Of a stretch of 64,000 nt of DNA, positions 26,141 through 38,488 are shown one piece after another; positions within the stretch are counted from its first letter, which is position 1; the number at the start of each line of letters is the position of its first letter. The notes below the pieces were generated by a model. The model worked only from the letters and a program-made list of their open reading frames with translations, searched no databases and was not told where the DNA came from. A program made the translations under genes and the position numbers. Source of the DNA: Solenopsis invicta. Lineage: Eukaryota > Arthropoda > Insecta > Hymenoptera > Formicidae. The stretch lies in contig NC_052667.1 of NCBI RefSeq assembly GCF_016802725.1, positions 21,040,346 to 21,104,345 of the forward strand. The letters run 5' to 3'.

Positions 26141-27454
26141 CACACACATATATACATATACATATACACATATATACATACATACACCCACATACATATA
26201 TAGTGTGGCACTGAAGCAGTCGCAGTAGCAGTGTCCACTGAATCCACACACGTTCAAAACGGAATCGCACCAAACTTGTCGATTGGATTCGCTCTCGGTA
26301 GTCGCATTCGCAACGGTACCTTTCGTAGCGACGTCGCTTATAAAACACGGAATTATGCTAATTTCGAGACCGATGTGTCGAATGTAACAGGACCGCTGCG
26401 ATCCTCTCGCTCCACGCGAAAATGCGGGAGGAGAGCTTTGGAGAGAAATGGAAGTACGTAATCCCGAGATAATCCCGAGAGAGCCCGCGCGACAATATCT
26501 ATGCGAAATGTAACTTTAAGTAATGCCATCTCTCACAATTGGATTCTTTTAAATAGACCAGCCGGTCCTCGAGGGAGGCTCTCTGGCTTTCGGACCCTAC
26601 GACGACCCTACGCGCGAGCATCTTATGAATCCCTTTCCCTCTATTCACGCCGGCGATAGTGTAGGTCGGATCACGAACAGAGCGGAAAGCAGAAATGAGA
26701 ATATGTGAAATGCATAATCAAACCTTCTTGCAAATTACGTCTAGCGACGCGACGGCCGTATTTTCGAATCGAATTCGACGAGGTCGTTTACCCTTTGAAA
26801 TCCACTTGGACGAATATCATTGTAATAAGAACGAAATAAGACTTTTGAGTTTTGCATCAAATATCGCGATAAATTATTTCGAGAAGACATTGCCTCGTGT
26901 CTGGTTTCGACAGAAAATTTATTAAGACATTAGAAACGAAAACTTTTCTGTATTACTTTTTCACTATTTTTAAATATACGTGATTTGAACATAATTTTAT
27001 ATTATGAATATTTTATTTAAGAACCAAGGAGGAAATAACACTTAGATAACATTTTATAAACTAAAAGAAAATACACGTACATAGAACATCAGGCGAGGCT
27101 TTTCTTAACGAGTTAAATTTCTGCGTGGAATAGTTAACTATCGTTCTTGCATAATAACGATGGTTGTATTGTACAATCCTGTTTGCTGACTATCTTCATT
27201 CGCGGCGTTATATTCGCCATTGCGAAGCTATTACTCTTGGAGGAATCTTTCGCGCATTTTCTTTGAAACTTTCCTGCCTTGCAGCTCGATTGCACGTGCC
27301 GACAAACTTGGTTTGGAAAAGTTCTCCCGTGGAGTAATAAGGAAAGGGCAGAGGAATGAGTCGCGAGATTTTGCCGTTTGCGAAATATTCAGAATTGATC
27401 CTCGACAATTATGCATTGCAAAATTTTAGACGAAATTTCAAGTGTTGATGAAAG
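23542..27454. other. Intron upstream of ratchet point 2
   Basis: AT-rich with GC-richer patches at 24830-25210, 25990-26090 and 26210-26780. No coding exon, tRNA or other RNA gene recognised. Confidence 0.55.
26098..26202 (+). repeat. Compound (AT)n-(CA)n microsatellite
   Basis: (AT)n at 26098-26130, (CA)n at 26132-26148, then an interrupted ATAC/ATACAT mix to 26202. Confidence 0.95.
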
Positions 27455-27493
27455 TACTAACAAAATTATTTTTGGTTTTTGTTTCAGGTGAGT
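27455..27493 (+). promoter_or_regulatory. Recursive splice site (ratchet point 2)
   Basis: Seen: a perfect TACTAAC at 27455-27461 (A at 27460), a T/G-rich tract, TTTCAG ending at 27487, then GTGAGT at 27488-27493 with no gap. The branch A lies 27 nt from the junction, the same distance as in ratchet point 1. It lies 20,960 nt downstream of that site and about 34.9 kb upstream of the kuz exon, a spacing usual for recursive splicing of long insect introns. Confidence 0.82.
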
Positions 27494-30084
27494 TTTCCCT
27501 CCACATCTTTCCTTTTAAAATTTCAAAGTTGATGAAGAAGTTTAGTACGTGGTTAAGGTACGACTTGGCTGTATATTCTTCCGTTTTTCAGCACCGATTT
27601 ATTCCTTATATTAGATTCAAATTAAAACTAAAAGGACGGGCGGGAGAAGAATGCCTCTGCAAGAAGTATATTAGCTATGCATTATGCGACGATTTAGGGA
27701 AGCGCCCTTTCTCGCGAAATCGCAGCGTGGCAAGAAATAAATTATCGAGTTTAGTTCTGCATTGAAAATCAGACGAAGTTTTATTCAAGATTTCGAACGA
27801 GGAAATTGCACGACAATTTCGCGACATCGTGAGGAAATTTCGCGAGTGCGTTTCAATATCTCCTCGCCGTCGCGGCTTTTGGAACGCTCGCAGCTGTGTC
27901 CTAAAACTCGGTAGTCGGCCACAAACGTGACTGGGCGGATGCATTTCCTCATATGTCCGCCCATTTACTTCTGAACATAAACATACGTGTAATAGTTGCA
28001 TATAATTGTGCCAAGTTACTTAAGGCTAGCTCGGTAATATTAATAACGCAGTTGGCGTACGGCAAACGATTCACTTGAAATACAAATACACAACAGAAAT
28101 TTACAATATACAGTTTTATTTCCCGCTACAATATTTTTTTTTGTCGTTTTGAAATAAAATTATTTTTAACCCGCTACAACTATATGCATATATCTGCATT
28201 CTTAATTACGTACACAAGAAAATTCAATTTTGATTTTATTTAAAATTTGATATACAATATCTATACGCGTATCTAATCTATAATATATTGTTATTTTACC
28301 TCACTAGTCTGTTTTTATTTTTTTGGTAAAAAAAATTTAATTTTTGAGGAGAATAATATTTTTCCATTCTTCTCTGAAGATTAAAGTTTTTTTCCGTTCC
28401 CGATAAAGAGATCATCGTGATTGATTCATTGTGTAGATAATGCTGATCGAGAGAGACAGGTGCTCGGAATGGTCGACGAATTGCTCGATTCGAGCCAATA
28501 TATTACAGTGTGTGCCGAGCTCGTAGACGTATTCATACACGTCCGACGTTCGATACACTATTGATATTCAGATTCCATGAAGGATATCGAGAAGCCGCTT
28601 CCTCTTGGAGGTAAGCCGATTGGCAACGAACCGTCAAGCATCCGCATCGTCTGCCAATCAGCTTACATCGAGGCATCGTACTACCACACGTATCCAGCCC
28701 TCATGTTTGGGATCGTTCTAATGCTATCCCAGCACTGCGTTGTACATCGCGCAAACGAAGGCGGCTTAAGGAAACCAGGCAGGATATTTGTAGCGCGCAG
28801 CACGTGCTGCGATGGTGTCGGGCAAGTTCGCGATGGTTTGACTCGATAAGCCAATAAATTGCGGACTCAAAAGATCGAAATCTCGGTAAGGCGAGCGTGA
28901 AAGAGCGGGCGATAAATAAGGTTGCGGAAAAACGAGAAAATCGGGGGCTCGCGAAGTTTCAACGGTTTCAACGACGAGTCATTGGCCGTGTTAGCGAGCG
29001 AGACACGCGTTGGAAAATGCTAGGCAAGCTGCATTATTCCCAAGTAGTGAGCTTTCAGCGAGAGTCTGGAACCATTAGCAACGCTAATTTTCCCTATATT
29101 TACTCGCAGCCATCGTAAAGAGTGAAGTTACCCTTTGAACACGTATATACGAACGCAACATTCTCTCAGAGATGCGGTTACGACGTAGGTACGCGCGCAC
29201 AGTCTGTTTTACGCGCACAATATCGCGAAATATTACAGTGGATAAATGAAGAGTATCAAACTTCTTTTAAGTAAATATTTTATTTTCATACATTCGTATA
29301 GTTTATTTGCGCATTGTTTAATTATATTTTATTATGAAGAGAATACAGCTAAAAAGAACTGTCGAAGACTTTCAAGAATAACATACGCTTTCGACATCTT
29401 CGCTATTCAAAAGCGTAATTAACCGATTAATTGGCCAATTCACGGGTTATTCTGAATACCAACATTTTTTCTCTTTCAATCAGCATTCTTCACAAAGCGT
29501 CATTTATGCTTACGTCAGAAATAAAAGTATTGTAATCTTCAAGGAGAAATGTCATCACATTTTTCTAAGATTAAATTTCTCAGTAAAAAAAAATACAAAT
29601 AAATTATGCAAAGTAAAGTAACATGATATTACAAACGTGTAGACATTCGTTGCCTAGTCTTGAAAGCCGTGTAGAGTACTTCTCTCGTGATATTTGCGAC
29701 GTTTCGTGGGAAATTCTCGAGAATAGCTTCATTTCTTTTCGTGTAAACCTAATCGCGCGCATGGAGACAGAGAGGATACATAAACACGTGTAGTTTGCAC
29801 ACTACTGCCTTGCCATTCGATGGCGCAGAATTTTGCATAGTTGCGCGAGATGCAAGGGGAAGTGGGTGGGGCAACGCCTGTCGTACGTAATGTAAAAACA
29901 CCTCTCGCAATATATATGCGCGGAAATACAGGATGCTCGTCTAGGCGGCTATACGAGCGCTCACCTATTATCGCTGAGTTCCTTGCTGCGTTCAATGCTC
30001 GGGGGATGTAATTACGGAAGTCGGAGGACAAAAGGGACTAAGAAAGAAAGAGAGAAGAAAGAGTTTGTCTGCTTCACCGATAAC

Positions 30085-30089
<5 letters not shown>
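27494..30089. other. Intron downstream of ratchet point 2
   Basis: Possible RS-exon donors (AAG|GTACGA at 27558) follow the ratchet. GC-richer blocks at 27830-27960 and 28430-29240. An isolated CTTGGAG|GTAAGC at 28609/28610 resembles a weak ratchet but has a poor acceptor. Confidence 0.5.
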
Positions 30090-30122
<33 letters not shown>

Positions 30123-30127
30123 TCTCT
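30090..30127 (+). repeat. (TC)n microsatellite
   Basis: An uninterrupted TC run of about 29 bp from 30091, with pyrimidine-rich continuation. First of five pyrimidine tracts between 30.0 and 34.8 kb. Confidence 0.93.
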
Positions 30128-30523
30128 TTTCGTGCGACAGATCAACATTGTGTTCTCGACGAGAAGCGCTTCGACTGCGTTTTCTTCTATTTGCTGCGAC
30201 TGCGGGGGAATGCCCTGGTGGACGGGGAAATGTCCATATTGCAGGACTATTCTTTCCCGTCTGCCTTTTGGTGGCATTCAAATATGAGCGGAGCTCGGAG
30301 GAAGCGACGGACCTCCGGTTAATTAACGGAGCCGCGTCCCGATGTTTATTTTACACGAAACCGTCGCGTTGCACTCTCGCGGGCTTCATTGAACGCTCGA
30401 TTCTCGCTCTTGGACCATGCGGTTCATATTTCTCTTAAATGCTCGGTACTTAACGCGCAGCGCCAATGCAAGATTTATGCGACTGCGTCTGATTCCGTCC
30501 GTGCACATATATATCCACACACA

Positions 30524-30563
30524 TTCTCTCTCTTTGTCTCTCTCTCTCTCTCTCCCTCCTCTC
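30524..30563 (+). repeat. (TC)n-rich tract
   Basis: A TC run interrupted by TTTG near 30533, then CCCTCCTCTC. Confidence 0.9.
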
Positions 30564-31237
30564 GGTTCTTTCCGCTCTGGCAATTACCGTCGGGTTGGCC
30601 CCGGAGAATGTCCCAGTGAAAATCCCCCGTTCTCGTCAGACTTGCCTCGGGACCAACGGCGCAATGGTCAGCCTCGCGGAGGAAATGGACTGGCAAAAGC
30701 CGGCCGTATCTCCTGAGACAGCATTTGCGTTTTTGCTTTCGAAAATATCCGGTCAATTAGTACACTATACTCGTCGGGTAACTTGATTTTTCGGAATTAC
30801 AGATATAATATATCTGAGTTAATCAAAAATTACAGCGAGAATGCAATTTCAATGAGACTTAGAGATCAGACGAAAAATTTCGCATATATTTTGTGATTGA
30901 CAATTGTTCCTAAGAATTTGTTAAACTGTTTTATTTGATTATTTATGTGTGTGCGTGTGTACACATGTATCTTTCTTGACGTTGATGGATCCGCCTAGTC
31001 TAACGCGAGAAAAATCTTCGGCGATTCTTCTACATCTAGCATCCACTACGCGAGCATCGGGAAAAGGAAGGACGAAGCGCATGTGACATGGGAATTTTCT
31101 AAAAATTGATGTCCCGAGAAGAGCGTGGCTATACAAAACCCATCGCAAGCCCGAACAACGCGGTAACATCGTTTGCATAGCACCGTTGCGCGTCTGGCAC
31201 GATAATGTGCAGCATCTTGCAGCGCAATCGTCGGAGC

Positions 31238-31240
<3 letters not shown>

Positions 31241-31300
<60 letters not shown>
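31241..31300 (+). repeat. (TC)n microsatellite, 60 bp
   Basis: A nearly pure TC run with one extra T near 31292. It generates spurious Ser/Leu and Arg/Glu repeat reading frames on the two strands. Confidence 0.95.
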
Positions 31301-33273
31301 ACCTTGTTCAAGAAAGAGTCGCGCGCTTCGGCTCTCTCCCGTTTCGCCCTCTTGTGATAACATCTCTCATTTATCAAGACGACGCTGCATCGTTGTGCAA
31401 CGACCGCGCCTTAACGTCTTCTGCGCCTTCTCCCTTCCTGTTCGCGACTTTCAAGCGTCATCTTCGTCTTACCTATCGGGTAGATGGAACCTCGACGGAG
31501 GATCGGGGGTACTTTTACTTGAGCTTCGCAAAATGCACCGCCGAGACAGATTCTGCCGAGAGCGCGAGCGCTCGCGTGAACTCGCGAAACACACTTGCGC
31601 GAAATTGCTGTGATTTAAAGCGTCGCGCCAAGTGGCGCTGCGTCGAATGCCCGCCTCGAAAGCGTTAATTATTTACTTTCCGTTTGCTGAAGTAAACAAC
31701 GATTAGCGAGTAATAACCGGACTTTTCGAAGCTAAGATGCCAAGTCGGAGAGTTTCTTCATTTTACGAACTTTATAGAGTCGATAGCTTTATTTATCTGC
31801 AATAAAGTTAGTTATTAGTGTGTAACTTGAACAAAAACGGGCCAACGATATCGCAATATTTATATATCATAAAATTTAAATTTAGATTTTTAAAATTTAG
31901 TGCGTTTTTTATTATACATACAAAACAAGAGCGCAATGGGTCATTTATTTTTTGCGTGATGTGCATCCAATATTCTCTCTTTCTCTTTTGCATGCGTACA
32001 CATGAAGATTAAATCCATTTTAATTAATCAAATATTTTAATAAAATATAGACGGATATCTCACTAAGCTTAGATAGATTAAACCTGAAAGAGCGTTATAT
32101 GAAATCAAAAATTGCCACGTTAACAAAAGGAATTTATTAATTATTTTTTAGACTTAACTGTAAGCTATAACCGCACTGTAAAAAAATATTACGTGTGCTG
32201 ATAACGCGAACGTTATTAGGGACGCGATGAATCGACACGAAGCACGTAATGTGACTCGATAAGAGAATCGCGTATCAGCCTGCGAGAGGAAAGAAACGTA
32301 CACGTGCACGATATATATCACATAGGGATTTTAAAGTACATAGTTGAACTATCCTAAGCCAATAAAAGTGTATTGAAGTTTTACCGGGTTGCATGAACTG
32401 CCGACAAAAGAGGATGCGAATCGCGAGAATTTCCACGAGAAGTAGGTCGCAACCTGCCGAGTCCGGGGGATAGTCGAGGAAGAGAGAAGCCGAAAGTTAC
32501 CTCGAGATACAGAAATGAAATCTGCAAAATAAGTCCTACATAAATAAGCGCGTGATTGAAATACGTATTTTTGGGCAGTTAAGTTTGTGCTTGGTTGAAA
32601 GATTCTTCCGTTCTAATATCGATGTTAGACATGGTTTTATATTCGAGAGGAAACCAATATAAATCGTAGGATAGTTCTGAAGTTAAATTTGGCTATTGAT
32701 GCATTTTTATTGCACGGTTTATACGAGAAAAAAACTTGTCACAGTGTTATATATTTATATCAGCGTAACATTCGATCGCCGATAAAAATGTATGTACATG
32801 TTCTTTCCACTTCGTTTCATCGGATCTGAATTTAATTGCCCAACCTGCGCTCTTTAGCCGTGATCCGCTTGAACATTGAAGAAAAAAATATCTGAATAAT
32901 TAAAATGCCCTGTAATTTAACAGCAGATGAACGTGGATATTATACTCCGGCTATTTGCATTAATTTACATAGTGTTAATAAGATTTATGCTGCGTACGCG
33001 ACACTTACGTTTGCGTGAGAAACGAATGTAGGTGGCTGTCAACCTACCGCGTGTACACGTGCATTGCGGAGGGTTAATGAACTGACATAATCGAATTCAG
33101 CACGCGTCACACTGTTGCTAACCAGGTCCGCACGAGAGTTTCACACCCTCGCGCAATATACATGTATATAACTGTCCAGATTTTCTTCGAATCGATGGAG
33201 ATGCAGTTGCCTTCTCAGCGTAAATTGCTCCCAGCTGCCTCATGTATAGAGTTTGTTACGTTTCTACTTGGTT

Positions 33274-33350
33274 GCTCTTTTCTCTCTTTCTCTCGCTCTC
33301 TTATTTTCTCTCGGTCGCTCTCCCTTTCCCACATTCTCGTCCTCGCTCTC
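33274..33350 (+). repeat. Imperfect pyrimidine-rich tract
   Basis: Mostly CTCT/TTTC units broken by short G- or A-containing steps (GCTCTC, TCGGTCGC). Confidence 0.85.
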
Positions 33351-34709
33351 TGGAGCACCCTACTTCTTTTTTGTCGAAAAATCGAACGCGACCCTGCACG
33401 TGACGTGCTTTCGAAGCCGCGATAAATTCCTTTACGAGCCTCCCTGGCCGTGGCCACCATTAACTCCCTCGTCTACGTTCGATTACGTCGACATTCCGCG
33501 CGGGATAAAAATCCACATGCGAGAAGAAAGAAGGGCTTTTAAGACTTCGTCGTAAGAAACGAAATTAAATGGATTTCTCTCAAGAGTGCGATATAAAAAA
33601 AAAATTTTATGTCGATAACCGCGAAGGTAATGTCGATGGAAGAGTTTATGGCGTCGGCTGCGCACGCCGAGTCGTCTCCTTTGACCGTGTCGTTTATTGC
33701 AATCGTCACATTACGAGTTTTACGCTCAATGAGTACAAGAGCGATTTACCATGAGGCGAATTAAGAGACCACTTAGAGTCGATTTTTTTTGGTCAAGACC
33801 GATTCTTAACGCTAGCCTTAACTCGGTAATAAATTAAAAAAAAACTTATCGCTCCCTAATTTTCGTTACATAACTCCTGTAACGAAAGAAACAGAAAGCA
33901 TCGAAATAAATGAATAGAAATATTATATTATTGCATGGTATAAAAACTAAACATTGAAAACGCATTTTGGGTCATTTACTTTATTAATAATTACAAATCT
34001 ATCATTTATCACGTGTTAATCGACGTATTGAACAATCTTGAGAAAATGAAGATATATTGACGAACATTAGGGATTTTGTGAATCCCCACGACTTTTCATC
34101 GAGTAACTATTGACTGCCAGTTTTATCGGGGCTGCTGTTCCGCGCGAGAGACATATAGGTACCGACAAAATATTACTGTCGTTCTGCTTCTGCGAACATG
34201 TAATTTTAAGTTAACCGCACTCCGCGATAAGTCTCGCCGGCATTTGTTATTTTCCGCGCCATCTAATTCTGGCGTGCATAAAAGTCATTCGTATCTAGCA
34301 TGCATAGGATCTCTTCTAAGTGATACAATCTGCACTGACTCGGTACGAACAAATAATTATATTGCACGCTTGTGGCTAAATTACATTCAACTTCTCTCGA
34401 GGAGGCTCGCCTGTGCGCGTCCCTTCTCAACAACGCGTCCGTTAAACAATTTGAATTGCATCGCAACTACTGTCTAGTCTACCGTAGACGGTGCGAGTAT
34501 CCTTCATCGGAGACCGACTCAAAGCGATCCACATTGGGGTTCCGAGGGGGTCGTTGTTAGGATTCTCGGTTGACGGCCCCTGTTCTACAATCGGAATCTC
34601 TCGATGCGTATCTCAGATTCCCGAAACGTATAGTGGCAACCGTGTATGCTGAGAGTCCTTTAACCGGACATCTGATCAACATTAACGAAACATCGCAATA
34701 CGCGTAGAT

Positions 34710-34808
34710 CGCTTTCTCTCGTCTCTGTTCTCTCTCCTCTCTCTTCTCTCCTTTCTCGTCTCTGTCTCGTTCTCCTTTGCTCTCTCGCTCTCTCTCTCTT
34801 TCCCTCGC
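34710..34808 (+). repeat. Imperfect (TC)n tract, about 100 bp
   Basis: TCTCTC units broken by TCGTCTCTG and CCTTT steps, running into CGCGCGCGCACG. Confidence 0.9.
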
Positions 34809-36124
34809 GCGCGCACGTTATCGATTACTCGCAGAGGGGTTATCACCCCTGCCGGGTGCGCTTGCTTGCACAGGCCAGTGCACACGCCTGTGCCGATCGC
34901 GCGCGCCAGCGTGTCCGTGAAATTACAATGGCCGACACTATGCCTACGGGCTGTATGACGATGTACGTGGCTCTCCGCCGAACGCCATCGATAACGATGT
35001 CAAATTAAATGAAGCGTGCAAACCCGTGCGATCATTTTGTCCCCGGCGATCTCCCACCGATATCGTCGCCCACGCAGTAGCACGTTTACCTCCGTATGAC
35101 TTATTTTAACGCGCGATCCTTTTTCCAGATTAAATCCGCACGAGCAGACGTCTTGCCGTGATCCCGTTTTATTACGAAATTTGATATCCTCTTGCATACG
35201 TAATAAATGCCGAAGACCTGAATTTTATAACTGACCGGATTCGTACGCTTGTTGTCGTCTGTGCAACGACAGATGCAACTGCATCGAACAGATTGACGAG
35301 CGCGTAAATGCACGTGATGATGTTTTATATGCATATATTGTATATAGTTTCTCATTTATCGTGTTATCCGTCTATCCTGGCAATCGCTTCAAGAAATAAA
35401 TCCACACGTGCCGCACGAGACAAACTTCAATATGCAAATATTAGGTCTATATATTTTAATAAATTTTTTATAACGCGGTTTACCAGATAATTCGTCTAAA
35501 CTTCTCCTACTGTCTCCGTGATAGAAATCAGTAATCATCCTTACTATTGATAAAACAATATTAAACGGGTGTCGAGATATCTTTGGTTACAATCAATACG
35601 TCCAATTTGCCGTGTGGATCTGTAATATTCGATACCAGGGGCTACGCGCGCGTAACTAGACACTCCATTTTGCAGATCCACCAAGTCGCGTACTCGCGTT
35701 CCTCGATAACAGCGTTAAATTAAACGATACACAATGATGCTCGTCAAATGCATAAAATTTATTTCGCACTCGATCATAAATGGCTCTCCGACGATTTATT
35801 CGAGCGTTTCCCAAATCGCGCACGAGATATCGTGCCGTATAATAATTTTATTCGATGACTCTATTATTTCAGCATTAATTATTGTTCGCTTTATTGTTGC
35901 CCCACTTATTATGCGTGTGTGTCATTCTCCAACAATAATCAAAGGGATCCTTCGAATTATTAATACCTTTTTTTAATATGTTATGAAACCTACCTGTATA
36001 TTATCGTTGCAGATGTAAATTATGCATAGAAATGCAATTACAGGTAAATGATGTTAATAACTAAATGTACTTGACGCGAACGTGCTTTCAAGCAACTGTG
36101 TTGCTTGTAATTATTTTCAAAGGA

Positions 36125-36427
36125 TACAGGGTGTCCCAGACCTCGCGTGACATCGGTTAATAGCAGACTTCCGAGATCATTTTGAGACGAAAATTCTTGT
36201 ATCAAAATGTCGAGACTACAGTAAATTTTTAAATAAGGATTTTAAGTTGGCAAATTAAACTGTTCAAAATTCACTCAGGTATTGCGCACCGTATCGTGAA
36301 AATAGGTATATGTAAAATGAGTATCATATTTAGGAACACCTTCACTACCGTGCAATGTGCCATGTTAGAATTTTTGTCTTGAAATGATCTCAGGAGTCAC
36401 CAATGAATGTCACAAGAGAGAGAGAGC

Positions 36428-36471
<44 letters not shown>

Positions 36472-36490
36472 AAGTCTGGGACACCCTGTA
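36125..36490. mobile_element. Small DNA transposon with CAGGGTGTCCC ends
   Basis: ATACAGGGTGTCCCAGAC at 36124-36141 is repeated inverted at 36474-36491, with TA at both outer ends. A second inverted pair lies inside (GAGATCATTTTGAGAC at 36172 against GTCTTGAAATGATCTC at 36376), so the element is a long imperfect foldback. One arm carries an expanded (GA)n array at 36415-36470. It has no coding capacity. Ends of this type are common in insect, particularly hymenopteran, repeats. Confidence 0.78.
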
Positions 36491-38466
36491 TAATACAAAT
36501 ATTCCAATAAATATATTATATATGCACTATGCACTTGAGATATATTTATTGAAATATTTATTAAAAGAATGATAATTTATTGTAATTAATATCATAATTA
36601 AAAATATCAATCGTACTGTATGCCGTTATAAATAATGAAAAAAATTATTATTTCCCAGCTATAAAATTTATTACGAACTACTTCGGCGTAAATGCTTGTA
36701 CAGTACTAAACTACATTAATATATACTTTATCATAAAATTATGCGATATTTAGTAATATACATATTACATGTTAAATTATTACTTATTTATTTATCTAAT
36801 GTATATGCTGCCGATATTTCGGGTGGATCAGATAAATACTTTAACTGAGTTATGCACATTCTACATCGTTTCGCGTAATTATCCGGCATCGATGTGTTGT
36901 ATTGATGAGTTTTTCACAAAATTCCCCGACACGAAATATCTCATTTCCGTCCATGTGTTCGTCGAGTATCTCGTCATACTGTCGTAATGCATGGCATAAA
37001 ATCGAACAGTGTCGAAATTAAGCAAATATTTGCAGTTTGATGTAGATTTGCAGTAAATTTGACATGACCCGATCAATCTGAAGATGAATATTATCGACAA
37101 GTATATATGAACAGTATATATACATGCGAAAAATGACATTTGAGTCAATGCAGAAAAAATAAATACAGAAAAATTGAATGATATTTTTTCATTTAAATTG
37201 CGTATTTTACAGTATACATAACATAAATTTGTGGCGTTAGACTTTTATGAAGCTATAACTTTTTTATTTTTTGTATACCTTTTATTTGCAGTTTTATTGA
37301 ATAAATGTATTATAGCGTGTTTACAGTGTGTCTGTGTGAAATCGTAAATTGTGAGAGCACATTTTGTAAACTAAACAATATAACTTATAATATCTGAAAT
37401 AAATTTAATTTATTATTAAAAATTATTATTATTTTAGAGCGGTTTTAAAGATTTTCTTGCTACATATTTCAGAATTAAAATAATGTATCCATGCCAACGT
37501 CATTATTTCATTATCAACTATCGGAAAATGATTAGCGGAGCTAAATACAATTCTTCTAAATAATGTCACGTTCGTCGGATAAAGCGTAGACATTTTGTAT
37601 TTTCATCCTACGAATTTATTGAATATTCCTCCGTCCTATTTGTGTTAACATGGGAATATTGTATCTTTTTTTTTCTTTTCACGACGTGCGTAAGTATACA
37701 TTTAGCAAATGTATCTGCATAAATGAGACTGGACGGTGTACTCGCGCGCGTCGAACTCGTTGTAAACGTGTTTTAATGGTGCGACCCCGACACGTTCGTG
37801 AGTTTACTCGGTCTTATATCTAGCGCTTCATGGGATTCCCGTACGCGGCTTTCATCCCTCCAGTTACATCGTAAACCTCCGTACGTTCGCTATGCACGCT
37901 GCCTCTCCTCGCTTCTCTCTCGGATAGCATTCTCCTCACGGTTTGCTCAGCATACATCCCTTCCGCGAGGGCGAGTAGACGCGTGTATGCTAGCATACTG
38001 CTCGGCATACTGTATACCTTTGCGTTCCTATACGACCATTATGCTATAAATAACTTGACCCATAACTTTTACGCAGAGGTATTCGTGAAACTGCCGATAC
38101 CTTAAGTCACTCGTGGAATATACGTGAGTCTTGTGTATATGTAAAGTCGTACGATTGCAAAATTTGTCGTATATACACGATATACACGCGGTATTTCAGA
38201 TGGAAATTCTAGATCGAACCAGTTAATATTGTAGACAAAAGAATAAATGTTGTATTTGAATGAGATAGTATTTAAAAATACGCAGCCACTCTTTTATGCG
38301 GTTGCAACTAAAAAATGCAAACGGTAATACAGATGTTGACAAATCGAAACAATTTCTCCGTTAATTTAATAAAGTAAGGGAGATTTATCTTTATCATTTA
38401 TTTGTCTGATGTTAGAACTGCTTGGAGAAACAAGAATATTCCAATATCTTATTTTTAAATAAAAAA

Positions 38467-38488
38467 GAGAGAGAGAGAGAGAGAGAGA
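38467..38488 (+). repeat. (GA)n microsatellite
   Basis: An 11-unit GA run preceded by an A-run. Confidence 0.92.

Larger units (their letters stand above)
30128..35300. other. GC-rich intron segment with pyrimidine arrays
   Basis: The least AT-rich part of the window (29.7-31.7 kb and 34.1-35.2 kb), with an AT-rich interval at 31.7-33.0 kb. A 14-bp palindrome CGCGAGCGCTCGCG lies at 31563-31576. Overlapping frames on both strands are driven by the TC arrays. No gene supported. Confidence 0.55.

Noticed and set aside
28592..28615. CTTCCTCTTGGAG fused to GTAAGC
   Set aside because: Donor is fair, but GGAG is a poor acceptor and the branch region is weak.
31563..31576. 14-bp palindrome CGCGAGCGCTCGCG
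   Set aside because: Short and built from CG-rich dinucleotides in a GC-rich block, so chance is likely.
36036..36049. ATTACAG fused to GTAAAT
   Set aside because: No pyrimidine tract upstream.
36172..36184. GAGATCATTTTGA, matching part of the bantam miRNA
   Set aside because: It lies on the 5' arm of a transposon foldback and diverges after the core. Mature bantam comes from a 3' arm, so this is not the bantam gene.
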